Shown here in pieces: positions 25,682-34,302 of a stretch of DNA of 64,000 bases. The stretch spans positions 1,338,501-1,402,500 of the forward strand of contig NZ_LR134523.1 of NCBI RefSeq assembly GCF_900638585.1, in the 5' to 3' direction. The notes under the pieces are model-generated. The model ran no database searches. It saw only the letters and a program-made list of their open reading frames with translations, and was not told the DNA's origin. Within the stretch, counting starts at the first letter, position 1; each line of letters begins with the position of its first letter. Position numbers and translations under genes: made by a program. The stretch comes from Aedoeadaptatus ivorii. Its GTDB lineage: Bacteria; Bacillota; Clostridia; Tissierellales; Peptoniphilaceae.

Positions 25682-25909
25682 CAAAAAGAGCCATGATGCA
25701 GTCATGGCTCCTGAAATTCTGTATGAAAAGAATACCTCAAAAGACACGACAGCTCTCCGTCCTCGTGGACGACAGTACGCAGAATATTTTCCTGCGTCCC
25801 GGTGAATGACACCCGTGGACACGAATGCCAGACCCTCGGCACGACACCCTTTCCCGCCGATCCATTGACCGGAGATCCGCGGTACTGATGTGCAATGCGC
25901 CTCTATCAT
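25682..25909 (-). promoter_or_regulatory. Lysine riboswitch (L box) with terminator
   Basis: On the minus strand: AGAGGCGC (25897-25904), CAGTA, GAAAGGGTGTCGTGCCGAGG, CTGGCAT, and the closing ACTGTC...GGAGAGCTGTC (to about 25744), which match the conserved core of the lysine aptamer. A terminator follows: GAGCCATGA-CTGCA-TCATGGCTC (25688-25710) and TTTTTG. Lysine binding would be expected to stop transcription before the transporter. Confidence 0.88.
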
Positions 25910-25929
25910 GTAAATTCGATTGTGTAACG

Positions 25930-25958
25930 AGTATATCCGCCCTGTGGGAAAATGTCAA
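25930..25958 (-). promoter_or_regulatory. Promoter of the lysine riboswitch
   Basis: Reading leftward, a perfect TTGACA and TATACT are 17 bp apart. Confidence 0.85.
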
Positions 25959-25977
25959 GGAAAAAGCAAATTTACGC

Positions 25978-26772
25978 CTAGAGAAGTACCAGACTGATTC
26001 CCATCACCGCCATGCCGAAGATAAGGCCCAACAAGGAAAGGTGGGTCTCGCCATAGGCACGGGAGGCGGGCAAGAGTTCGTCGAAGGAGATTAAGACCAT
26101 AATGCCCGCCACGGCGGAAAACACGATGCCGAACAGAAACGGACTCAAAAACGGCATCAGGACAAAATAGGCGATCAGCGCGCCCACGGGCTCGGAAAAT
26201 CCGCTTAAAAACGTGAGCCAGAGCGCCCGCTTTTTATCCCCCGTCGCAAAATAAATGGGCGCCGCCACGCCAATCCCCTCGGGAATATTGTGGATGGCGA
26301 TGGCCACGGCGATCGAAAAGCCCAAAGTCGGGTTCGCCACCGTCGACATAAAGGTCACCATGCCCTCGGGAAAGTTGTGGACCCCGATGGCGACGGCGCT
26401 TTTGACGCCGACTTTTTTGAGCGCCAAATCCTCTTTGTGCGCTTCCATTTCCTCTTGGGTGCGGATCTCGTGGGGCTCATCGGCGTCGGGCACCAAGTGC
26501 GAGATCAACCCCACCAGCGCCATGGCGCCGAAAAACGCGCCGAGCATCCACAGACTCGCCACCGCTTCGGAGGCGCCTTCCATAAAGTGCTCTTTGGCGG
26601 TGGGGAGCATTTCCATAAAGGAAATATAGATCATCACGCCGGCGGAAAAGCCCAGGGCGGCGGATAGGAATTTCTTGTTTTCGGAGTCGGTGAAAAATAC
26701 GATCACCGCCCCGAGCATGGTGGCGAGGCCGGCGAGGGCGGACGCCAAAAACGCGATTAGAATATCGGACAT
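25978..26772 (-). CDS. zupT: ZIP-family zinc/metal transporter
   Basis: 264 residues, eight helices, importing Zn2+ or related divalent metals. The two metal-site helices are visible as GVHNFPEGMVTFM and AIHNIPEGIGVAAPIYF. A short acidic/His loop (DEPHEIRTQEEMEAHKED) sits between helices 3 and 4. Length fits ZupT (about 257-270). Followed nine bases... preceded by the DUF4298 gene eight bases upstream, likely co-transcribed. Metal specificity and a Zur/Mn regulator site were not identified. Confidence 0.9.
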   Translation of the reverse strand: MSDILIAFLASALAGLATMLGAVIVFFTDSENKKFLSAALGFSAGVMIYISFMEMLPTAKEHFMEGASEAVASLWMLGAFFGAMALVGLISHLVPDADEPHEIRTQEEMEAHKEDLALKKVGVKSAVAIGVHNFPEGMVTFMSTVANPTLGFSIAVAIAIHNIPEGIGVAAPIYFATGDKKRALWLTFLSGFSEPVGALIAYFVLMPFLSPFLFGIVFSAVAGIMVLISFDELLPASRAYGETHLSLLGLIFGMAVMGISLVLL

Positions 26773-26780
26773 ATTGCCTC

Positions 26781-27086
26781 CTAAAATTGTTCGAAGATCT
26801 TTTGGGCGCCCGCGAGCATTTGTAGGCCCAGCGCATAGCGCGCACCCATCATATTATAGACGGCATCCTCCGAAAGCACGCCCCGGGGAATGCCTTCGAG
26901 GCCGCCTTCCGCCTCATAGGAGAGATCGGCGTCCATCTCGTTGCTGCCGTAATAGCGGCGCAACTTTTCGTATTCGTCCGCCCGCTCTAAAAAGCGCGAA
27001 AGGGCATTTTCTATGTTTTTTATGTCTTCGATTTGGGCATTGAGGATCGCTTCCATCGCCTGTACCCGTTCGATCTGTTCGTTCAT
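26781..27086 (-). CDS. DUF4298 family protein
   Basis: 101 residues, probably cytoplasmic and helical, function unknown. It matches DUF4298 by the order: charged N-terminal helix (MEAILNAQIEDIKNIENALS), KLRRYYGSNEMDADL, and the family tail GIPRGVLSEDAVYNMMG. The ATG follows AGGAGAG. It is 8 bases upstream of zupT and downstream of a folT terminator. Confidence 0.8.
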   Translation of the reverse strand: MNEQIERVQAMEAILNAQIEDIKNIENALSRFLERADEYEKLRRYYGSNEMDADLSYEAEGGLEGIPRGVLSEDAVYNMMGARYALGLQMLAGAQKIFEQF

Positions 27087-27111
27087 CTCTCCTCCTTTAT
27101 ACTAACCGAAT

Positions 27112-27130
27112 AAAAAAACGCCTCTCGGCG
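27112..27130 (-). terminator. folT terminator
   Basis: Reading leftward, CGCC-GAGA-GGCG followed by seven T; a short stem. Confidence 0.65.
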
Positions 27131-27135
27131 CCTTT

Positions 27136-27642
27136 TTACTGAAAGAGACGCGACGCCTCTTTCGTCAACTTTTCCAGGATCAATATTTGTACCACGATCT
27201 TGATCACCAACATCAAGAGTTGGAAGGGCATTTTTGTCATCAGGAGCGGTATAAATTCGCTGCCGAAGAGTATGTTCAGCCACAAGGTGCCCAAAATCAT
27301 GTTTACAAATACGGTCACCACCACATTGGCCAAGGCGATGCGGCCTTTGGTCAAGGGCTTTTTGTAGAAAAACCATCCATAAATGGCGGCGGACAAAAAC
27401 GCACTCGCGGTAAATCCGGGAAAGTACGGTCCGGTGGGCTTCGAAATATAGCCGACGATGTCCGCGACCACCGAGCCGATGCCCGAAAGCCACGGTCCCA
27501 GCGTCGCCGATGCCAGGGTCACGGGGATAAAGGAAAAGCTGATCCGTTGATAGTTTCCCAGTTCGATCCCCAGCGTCCGGGCAAATACGATCTGCAGTGC
27601 CACCATAACCGCCAAAAAGGTCAGTTTTTTCGTGTTTTTCAA
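27136..27642 (-). CDS. folT: ECF transporter S component FolT (folate uptake)
   Basis: 168 residues, about six helices. RISFSFIPVTLASATLGP, GIGSVVADIVGYISKPTGPYFPGFTASAFLSAAIYG matches FolT S components. The start is a TTG at 27640-27642: the open frame continues five codons upstream, but those codons are themselves the ribosome binding site AGGAGG. The upstream tetrahydrofolate riboswitch supports folate as ligand. It needs EcfA1/A2/T (5524-7992). Confidence 0.88.
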   Translation of the reverse strand: MKNTKKLTFLAVMVALQIVFARTLGIELGNYQRISFSFIPVTLASATLGPWLSGIGSVVADIVGYISKPTGPYFPGFTASAFLSAAIYGWFFYKKPLTKGRIALANVVVTVFVNMILGTLWLNILFGSEFIPLLMTKMPFQLLMLVIKIVVQILILEKLTKEASRLFQ

Positions 27643-27649
27643 TTGTTTC

Positions 27650-27772
27650 CTCCTCAAGCCGCTTAAGAGGACAGCAGCGGATGCGACAAAAGATAGCGAG
27701 CCTCTTTCTCTTCGTTTGGAGGCAACTTCCCATCCCCCAACACTTAACGCCTTTTGTCTACTCTACTCGTGA
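27650..27772 (-). promoter_or_regulatory. Tetrahydrofolate riboswitch (THF-I) with sequestering hairpin
   Basis: On the minus strand the aptamer reads GAGTAGAGTAG, GGCGTTAAGTGT, GGGATGGGAAGTTG, ACGAAGAGAAAGAGGCTCG, TTTTGTCGCATCCGCT, the conserved order of the THF riboswitch (about 27675-27772). Just downstream TCCTCTTAAG can pair with CTTGAGGAGGA, hiding the folT ribosome binding site, so control is probably at translation initiation. Confidence 0.9.
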
Positions 27773-27777
27773 TGTCC

Positions 27778-27806
27778 ATTATAGTCGCTTTCGGAGCGGT
27801 CCACAA
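27778..27806 (-). promoter_or_regulatory. folT promoter
   Basis: Reading leftward, TTGTGG and a perfect TATAAT are 17 bp apart, about 30 bases past the pyk stop codon. Confidence 0.75.
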
Positions 27807-27836
27807 GGGCGCGCGTCCCTTTCTCGCAAAAATCCT

Positions 27837-29582
27837 TTATCTCGCCTTTACATTGCCCAAGAAGATCTCGCCGGTATCGCCGTTGACGGTGATCATACTG
27901 CCGGGTTTTAGGCCGCCGGTAATCCCCTTGGCGCCGATGACCGTGGTTTTTTCGAGTCCCAGCCCCGCGATCGCCGAGGGCGAGGTGAGCCCCTCTTCTT
28001 CCGAAACCAGACCGCCCGCCCGCTGCAGATACGGGGCGAGATCCTTGTGGTAGCTTTGAATCACGAGAATATCGCCGTCGGAGAAGTCGCGCACATAGTC
28101 CTGGGAACCCGCGACGATCCGCGCCCGCGCGGTGTGCACGCCGCCGCCCAGACCCATGCCCTTGTGCAGCGTCGTCGTGACTTGGTGCACCTTGAGGACA
28201 TTGGTGCTTCCCGCCACGCCTTGGGGAATGCCCGCCACGATGATAATCAAGTCGCCGTCTTCGATCCGGCCGGCATTTTTGGCGACCTTGGCGGTGTCGT
28301 CGAAGATATGCTCGCCGCGATTGTCGCCGAGTACGCCTTCTACGCCCCACTGCAGGCCCATCTGCCGCAATACGCGCGGGTCTTCGGTGACGGCGATGAC
28401 CCGGGTGCGGGGGCGAAATTTGGAGAGGTTTCTCGAACTGTAGCCGGTGGCGGTGGCGATGACGATGGCATCGGCCGAGAGCTTTTCCGCCATTTCTACG
28501 GCATTGTGGACCACCACATTGGTGGTGGTGTAGCTGAACTTTTCGCCCTTCTTCAAGATGGCGTCGTAGTCCAGCGACCCCTCGGTCACCCGGCAGATCT
28601 TCGCCATGGTGCGCACCGCCGCCAAGGGATACTTGCCGCTTGCGGTCTCGCCCGAGAGCATCACCGCGCTGGTGCCGTCGATAATAGCGTTGGCGACGTC
28701 GTTGACCTCCGCCCGGGTGGGTCGGGGGTTGCGGATCATGGAGTCGAGCATTTGGGTGGCGGTGATGACGGGAATCCCCTCGGCGATGGATTTTTCGATC
28801 AGCCGCTTTTGTACGATGGGCACGTACTCGGTCTCGATCTCGACGCCCATATCGCCCCGGGCGACCATAATGCCGTCGGCGAGGTTTACAATCTCGTCGA
28901 TGTTTTCGATCCCCTGGCGGTTTTCGATCTTGGCGATGATCTTAATGTCCTCGCCGCCGCTCCGTTCCAAGATCTCGCGGATGACAAAGAGGTCCTCTTT
29001 TTTGCGGATAAAGGAGGCGGCGATAAAGTCGACCCCTTCTCGAATGCCGAAGAGGATGTCCGCCCGGTCCTTATCGGTAAGCGCCGGCAGCCGGACGCGA
29101 GCGCCGGGCACATTGATGCCCTTGTGGTCGCTTACCTCGCCTCCGTTTACGACCTCGGTGCGGATCACGCCTTCTTCGACGGCGACGGTGCGCAGTTCGA
29201 TGAGCCCGTCGTCGATCAGGATGGGCTGGCCGATCTCCACGTCCTTCCAGAGGGAGGGGTATGTAATCGACACCCCTTCCCCGTCGCCTTCTCTCTCCTC
29301 GGCGTATAGGCTGAAGGCATCTCCCGTCGAAAGGGTAACCCCGCCCCCCGAGAAAGTGCCGGTGCGGATCTCCGGTCCCTTGGTGTCGAGCATAATGGCG
29401 ACGGGCAGCTCCAATGCCTCCCGCACCCGCTTAATGGCGTCGATGGTCTGTTTATGGCTTGCGTGGTCTCCGTGGGAAAAATTGAGGCGACAGACGTCTA
29501 CCCCTTCTCCCATCAGCGCGGCGAGGGTCTCCTCGTCCGCCGATGCCGGCCCGATGGTGGCGACGATCTTCGTCTTTTTCAT
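27837..29582 (-). CDS. pyk: Pyruvate kinase with C-terminal PEP-utilising-type domain
   Basis: Last ATP-making step of glycolysis. 581 residues. Motifs: MLDTKGPEIRTG, IIAKIENRQGIENIDEI (catalytic Lys), MVARGDMGVEIETEYVP and TATQMLDSMIRNPRPTRAEVND. Beyond the usual allosteric C domain, residues about 490-581 form the extra mobile domain seen in many Firmicutes pyruvate kinases (SPSAIAGLGLEKTTVIGAKG, PGSMITVNGDTGEIFLG). Nine bases after pfkA, so probably one dnaE-pfkA-pyk transcript. No clear terminator follows. Confidence 0.96.
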   Translation of the reverse strand: MKKTKIVATIGPASADEETLAALMGEGVDVCRLNFSHGDHASHKQTIDAIKRVREALELPVAIMLDTKGPEIRTGTFSGGGVTLSTGDAFSLYAEEREGDGEGVSITYPSLWKDVEIGQPILIDDGLIELRTVAVEEGVIRTEVVNGGEVSDHKGINVPGARVRLPALTDKDRADILFGIREGVDFIAASFIRKKEDLFVIREILERSGGEDIKIIAKIENRQGIENIDEIVNLADGIMVARGDMGVEIETEYVPIVQKRLIEKSIAEGIPVITATQMLDSMIRNPRPTRAEVNDVANAIIDGTSAVMLSGETASGKYPLAAVRTMAKICRVTEGSLDYDAILKKGEKFSYTTTNVVVHNAVEMAEKLSADAIVIATATGYSSRNLSKFRPRTRVIAVTEDPRVLRQMGLQWGVEGVLGDNRGEHIFDDTAKVAKNAGRIEDGDLIIIVAGIPQGVAGSTNVLKVHQVTTTLHKGMGLGGGVHTARARIVAGSQDYVRDFSDGDILVIQSYHKDLAPYLQRAGGLVSEEEGLTSPSAIAGLGLEKTTVIGAKGITGGLKPGSMITVNGDTGEIFLGNVKAR

Positions 29583-29591
29583 GGAATCCTC

Positions 29592-30548
29592 CTAAATGGA
29601 AATCTTATCCAATGTGTCGTAGAGCGCGCGGTCGAATGTCTTTTCGATCTCCAGGGCCTCTGCGAGGTCCATAGAGAGTACGTCCCCTTTCTTCATACCC
29701 AATGCGATCGACACGGGCCCATCGGCACAGGCGCGTACCGCCGCCGTCCCCAGGCGCGATGCGTTGATGCGGTCGGCCACCGAAGGCGAACCGCCGCGCT
29801 GCAGATAGCCAAGCACCGTGACCCGGGTTTCTACGCCGGTAGAAGCCTCCACATCCTCCGCCAGCGCATAGGGCGAGATTAAGCCTTCGGTCACGAGGAT
29901 AATGTGGTGCCGCTTGCCTCGCGCCTTGCCGGAGAGCACCTTGTTTTTGATGCGCGCCACATCCATGGGGAGTTCGGGCACCAAAATACTTTCCGCGCCG
30001 CCCGCGATGCCGGCGCATAGGGCGAGGTCGCCGCATTTTCTGCCCATCACTTCGACGATATTCGCCCGCCGGTGGGAACTGGAGGTGTCCCGAATCTTTC
30101 CGATGGCATCGGTGATGGTCTCGATGGCGGTATAAAATCCGATGCTCGCCTGTTGGTAGCCCAGGTCGTTGTCGATGGTGGCGGGAATACACACCGCGGA
30201 CTGCCCGCGCTTGGAAAGGGCGAGCGCCCCCGCCATGGAGCCATTGCCGCCGATCACGATCAAGTGATCGATCCCCATCGCCTTGAGGTTCTCCCGCGCC
30301 TGTTCTTGGCCTTCTTCCGTCATCATCGCCTCGGAGCGCCCGGTGCCGAGGACGGTGCCGCCCCGGTGGATGATGTCGGCCACCGACGAAAGGTCCATTT
30401 CCTCGGTCTCCCTGTGTAAGATGCCGTCGAACCCGTTGTGGATCCCCACGACCTCCATGTCCTCGTAGCGCGCCCCCCGCACCACGGCGCGTATCGCCGC
30501 GTTCATGCCCGGGGCGTCGCCGCCGCTGGTCAAAATTCCGATCCGCAT
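29592..30548 (-). CDS. pfkA: ATP-dependent 6-phosphofructokinase
   Basis: 318 residues, normal for bacterial PfkA. Phosphate-binding TSGGDAPGMNAAIRAVVR (7-24), catalytic TIDND (Asp126), RDTSSSHRR and EVMGRKCGDLAL for fructose-6-phosphate. Gly103 marks the ATP-dependent type. The usual GGDGS is GGNGS here (Asn102 where E. coli has the Mg-binding Asp103). Lies between dnaE and pyk with gaps of 7 and 9 bases. Confidence 0.94.
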   Translation of the reverse strand: MRIGILTSGGDAPGMNAAIRAVVRGARYEDMEVVGIHNGFDGILHRETEEMDLSSVADIIHRGGTVLGTGRSEAMMTEEGQEQARENLKAMGIDHLIVIGGNGSMAGALALSKRGQSAVCIPATIDNDLGYQQASIGFYTAIETITDAIGKIRDTSSSHRRANIVEVMGRKCGDLALCAGIAGGAESILVPELPMDVARIKNKVLSGKARGKRHHIILVTEGLISPYALAEDVEASTGVETRVTVLGYLQRGGSPSVADRINASRLGTAAVRACADGPVSIALGMKKGDVLSMDLAEALEIEKTFDRALYDTLDKISI

Positions 30549-30555
30549 ATCTTCC

Positions 30556-33500
30556 TCACTTTCTGATCAGGTCCTTTTCGGGATCTATATACCCCTTTAG
30601 CGCCTCGATCAGTCCGTCGTCCACGCGCACCGCCAGATTCTCGGGCAGGCCGATCGCCTTTTTCTCCTCGGTGAAGTAGAGCACCACGGGGAGCGAGCCG
30701 GAATATTTCTCCAAAATCCCCTCAACCGCTTTCTGATCGCGCGCATCCTTTAGGCGAATATAGAGCTTTTCCCGATCGTCGAGATCCACGAGAGGGCGAA
30801 TGTCTTCGACGAGGATCTTGCCCTCTTCCACATCGCTTCCCTCGACGCGGCCCGACACCAATAGGAGCTTGCCTTCTTCGAAAACGCCTCGGCCCATGGC
30901 GGCGTAGGTACGCGGGAATATCACCAGTTCGATGGTGCCGTACAAATCTTCCAGCACGCCGAAGGCCATCATGGTGTTTTTCTTCGTCACCATGGTCCGC
31001 GTCTCCCGGAGCATGCCGCCCAGTCGCACGCCGTAGATCGTATCCTGTGTCTCGAGGCGCTCGCGAATGCGCGCGGTATCAGTGTTTCCCTGTACCTTGA
31101 GGCTTTCTGTATAGGACTCCAGCGGGTGGCCCGAAACGTAGATCCCCATCACCTCGCGCTCGTACTCGAGTTTCTGCTTGCGGTCGAAGTCCTTGAGCTT
31201 GGGCAGGCTCTCTTCCAAAGGCACCGCCGTCCCGAACAGGCTCACCTGGCCGGGAATGTTCCGCTTCGCCTCGCCCTGAATGTGATCCATATACCGGTCA
31301 TAGACCGCGAGGTACTGGGGCCGGTTGCCGCCCAAGACGTCGAAGGCGCCCGCCTTGATCAACGACTCCATAGAGCGCTTGTTCATAGCGCCCGGCGCCG
31401 CCTTTTCCACCCGGCGAATAAAATCAGTCATCGAGGTAAAGGGCCCATCTTCTCGCGCCGTTTCGATGGCGCGCACAAAGTTTGCCCCCACGTTTTTTAC
31501 CGCCTTTAGGCCGAAGCGTATGGCGCCGTCTTCCACATTGAACTTCAGGTAACTTTCGTTGATATTCGGCGGCAAAATCTCGATCCCCAGCGCCTTACAT
31601 TCCTCGATATACATCCGCACGTGGTCGGTGTCGGACATAAACGAGGTGATCTGCGCCGCCATAAAGGCCGCGGGATAATATGTCTTGAGCCAGGCGGTGC
31701 GAAAGGCGATCACCGCGTAGGCGACCGAGTGCGATTTGTTAAAGGCGTAGTTCGCAAAGTCGATCATCAAATCGTAGATCGCGTTTGCGCTCGCATCGTC
31801 CACCCCGTTTCGGATCGCGCCGTCCACCGCCACATTGCCGTCGTCGTCGAGGCTGCCGTAGATAAAATTCTGCCGTTCCTGTTCCATAACAACCATCTTT
31901 TTTTTGCTCATGGCGCGGCGCACCAAATCCGCCTGCCCCAGCGAATAGCCGCCGATCTTTCGCACGATCTCCATCACCTGTTCCTGGTACACGATACAGC
32001 CGTAAGTCTCGCGCAAGATCTCTTCCAGGGAAGGGTGAATGTAGCTGATCTTCGAGGGGTCGTGCTTGGATTCGATAAACTTGGGGATCTGGTTCATGGG
32101 GCCCGGCCGAAACAGCGCGTTCGCCGCCGCGAGATCCGCAAATTTCGTGGGCTTCAGTTCCTTCAAAAAGGCGCGCATCCCGCCGCTTTCGAACTGGAAC
32201 ACCCCCAGGGTCTGCGCCCGCTGAAACAGGGCGAGGACCGCGGGGTCGTCGTAGTCGATGGCGTCGAAATCCACCTCGATTCCCTCGTCTCTTCGAATAA
32301 AGGCGAGGGCGTCGCGAATGACGGTGAGGGTCCGCAGCCCCAAAAAGTCCATCTTGAGCAGGCCCAATTCCTCGAGCTCGATCATATTGAATTGGGTCGA
32401 GATAATGTCGCCGTTTCGCGTTAGGGGCACATAGTCGGTAATGGGGTTTTCGCTGATCACCACCCCGGCGGCGTGGGTGGAGGTATGCCGGGGCACGCCC
32501 TCTAAGCGAAGCGCGAGGTCCAGGAGCTTGTGGGTCTCTTCGTCCTCGTCGTAAGATTTCTTCAAAGAGGGCGAAATCTCGAGCGCCCGCTTTAAGGTGA
32601 TGTTCAGCTCGTTGGGCACCTGCTTCGCCACATAGTCCACCCGCCCGTAGGGCAGATCCATCACCCGGCCCACGTCGCGGATGGCGGCGCGGGCGCCCAG
32701 GGTACCGAAGGTGACGATCTGCGCCACGTGGTCCGCCCCGTATTTTTCGATGACGTAGTCGATGACCTCCTCGCGCCGTTCGTAGCAGAAGTCCACGTCG
32801 ATATCGGGCATGCTCACCCGCTCGGGATTCAAAAAGCGCTCAAAGAGCAGGCCGAACTTCAGCGGATCCACGTCGATAATCTCGAGCGCATACGAAACCA
32901 CGCTCCCCGCCGCGGACCCTCGGCCCGGCCCCACCTCGATGCCTTGGGAGCGGGCAAAGCGAATAAAATCCCATACGATCAAAAAATAGTCCGTATACCC
33001 CATCGACTCGATGGTCGAAAGCTCGAATTCCACGCGCTTTCGTATCGTGTCGTCTATGGTGCCGTAGCGCGCACGCAGTCCCTTTTCCACCAGTTCGCGC
33101 AGATACCCCGTATTGGTGTAGCCCGCGGGCAACTCGAAGTGGGGCAGGTGGAGATTGTGAAACTCCATCTCCACATTGCAGCGCTCGGCGATTCGCACCG
33201 TATTTTGAAGCGCCTCGGGGGCGTAATCGAACAGCGCCGCCATTTCCTCGGGGCTCTTGACGTAGAACTCGTCGGTGGGAAAGCGCATGCGATCGCCGTC
33301 TGCAAGGATCGAACCCGTCTGCACGCAGAGCAGGGCGTCGTGGGCGTCGGCATCTTCTTTGTGTAAGTAGTGGCAGTCGTTGGTGGCGATCAGGGGAATC
33401 CCCGTCTTTTCGGAGAGCGCCAGCAGCTTCAAATTCACTTCTTTTTGCTCCCGCATGCCGTGGTCCTGAAGCTCCAAAAAGAAATTCCCTTCGCCGAAGA

Positions 33501-33987
33501 TCTCCTCGTAGCGGCGCGCCGCTTCCTCGGCGGCGGCTTCGTTGCCCTGCAAGAGCTCGTACTGCACTTCCCCGCCCAGGCAGGCGCTGGTGCAGATAAT
33601 GCCCTCGCTCTTTCTCCTGAGATCGTCCATATCCACCCGGGGTTTGTAGTAAAAACCCTCCACATAGCCGATCGATACCAAAGACATTAAGTTCTCGTAG
33701 CCGGTGCGGTTTTCCGCCAACAGAATCAGGTGAAAACGGCGGTTGTCCTTGTCGGTCACGGTCTTGTCCTTTCGGGTAACATAGACCTCGCAGCCCAATA
33801 TGGGCTTTATGCCCGCCGCCTTCGCCGCCTTGTAGAAGGCGACCATGCCGAACATATTTCCGTGATCGGTGAGCGCCACGGCGTCCATTCCCAGTTCTTT
33901 GGTGTGGCGGCAGAGCTCGTCGAGCTTGGTAAAGCCGTCCAACAGCGAGTACTCCGAGTGCAAATGCAAGTGTACGAACGGTTTCAT
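30556..33987 (-). CDS. dnaE: DNA polymerase III alpha subunit (DnaE)
   Basis: Replicative polymerase of the DnaE1 type. 1143 residues, beginning with the PHP domain (HLHLHSEYSLLDGFTKLDEL, TDHGNMFGMVAF). Palm-domain aspartates in PDIDVDFCYERREEVIDYV; GPGRGSAAGSVVSYAL; finger region SKKKMVVMEQERQNF; C-terminal OB fold near 985-1060 (TMMAFGVLEDLYGTIELVIFP). No internal exonuclease domain, so it is not PolC. First gene of dnaE-pfkA-pyk, separated from ptsH by a terminator. Confidence 0.96.
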   Translation of the reverse strand: MKPFVHLHLHSEYSLLDGFTKLDELCRHTKELGMDAVALTDHGNMFGMVAFYKAAKAAGIKPILGCEVYVTRKDKTVTDKDNRRFHLILLAENRTGYENLMSLVSIGYVEGFYYKPRVDMDDLRRKSEGIICTSACLGGEVQYELLQGNEAAAEEAARRYEEIFGEGNFFLELQDHGMREQKEVNLKLLALSEKTGIPLIATNDCHYLHKEDADAHDALLCVQTGSILADGDRMRFPTDEFYVKSPEEMAALFDYAPEALQNTVRIAERCNVEMEFHNLHLPHFELPAGYTNTGYLRELVEKGLRARYGTIDDTIRKRVEFELSTIESMGYTDYFLIVWDFIRFARSQGIEVGPGRGSAAGSVVSYALEIIDVDPLKFGLLFERFLNPERVSMPDIDVDFCYERREEVIDYVIEKYGADHVAQIVTFGTLGARAAIRDVGRVMDLPYGRVDYVAKQVPNELNITLKRALEISPSLKKSYDEDEETHKLLDLALRLEGVPRHTSTHAAGVVISENPITDYVPLTRNGDIISTQFNMIELEELGLLKMDFLGLRTLTVIRDALAFIRRDEGIEVDFDAIDYDDPAVLALFQRAQTLGVFQFESGGMRAFLKELKPTKFADLAAANALFRPGPMNQIPKFIESKHDPSKISYIHPSLEEILRETYGCIVYQEQVMEIVRKIGGYSLGQADLVRRAMSKKKMVVMEQERQNFIYGSLDDDGNVAVDGAIRNGVDDASANAIYDLMIDFANYAFNKSHSVAYAVIAFRTAWLKTYYPAAFMAAQITSFMSDTDHVRMYIEECKALGIEILPPNINESYLKFNVEDGAIRFGLKAVKNVGANFVRAIETAREDGPFTSMTDFIRRVEKAAPGAMNKRSMESLIKAGAFDVLGGNRPQYLAVYDRYMDHIQGEAKRNIPGQVSLFGTAVPLEESLPKLKDFDRKQKLEYEREVMGIYVSGHPLESYTESLKVQGNTDTARIRERLETQDTIYGVRLGGMLRETRTMVTKKNTMMAFGVLEDLYGTIELVIFPRTYAAMGRGVFEEGKLLLVSGRVEGSDVEEGKILVEDIRPLVDLDDREKLYIRLKDARDQKAVEGILEKYSGSLPVVLYFTEEKKAIGLPENLAVRVDDGLIEALKGYIDPEKDLIRK

Positions 33988-34004
33988 ACTGTTTCCCCTC
34001 TAAA

Positions 34005-34033
34005 TAAAAAAAGAGTTGTCTTGCGGCAACTCT
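34005..34033 (-). terminator. Terminator of the murB-rapZ-glmR-whiA-ptsH cluster
   Basis: Reading leftward, AGAGTTG, an eight-base loop, CAACTCT and seven T. Confidence 0.88.
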
Positions 34034-34044
34034 TTGGAATGCGT

Positions 34045-34302
34045 TTACAGTTCTTCTTTGACGAAGGCGACCAGTCCCTCGACAGCCTCGTCCTCGTCGG
34101 CGCCGTCGGCGCGGAGCACGATCTCCTGTCCCGAGAAGACCCCCAGGCTCATAATCCCGATAATGCTCTTGCCGTTGACTTCTTCGCCGTTTCGGAGGAT
34201 GGTGATTTCCGAGGCAAATTGGTTCGCTTTACGCACAAACAGCGCCGCAGCCCTTGCGTGTAAACCCTCTTCGTTTTGTAATGTAACCTTAGACTCTTTC
34301 AC
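34045..34302 (-). CDS. ptsH: Phosphocarrier protein HPr
   Basis: 85 residues, the small phosphocarrier of the PTS and, in Firmicutes, co-regulator for CcpA. His15 in EEGLHARAAALFV is the PEP-dependent site. Ser46 in NGKSIIGIMSLGV is the site of HPr kinase. Having both makes it HPr, not Crh. Its start overlaps the whiA end by 14 bases. No enzyme I or HPr kinase gene is in the window. Confidence 0.95.
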   Translation of the reverse strand: MKESKVTLQNEEGLHARAAALFVRKANQFASEITILRNGEEVNGKSIIGIMSLGVFSGQEIVLRADGADEDEAVEGLVAFVKEEL

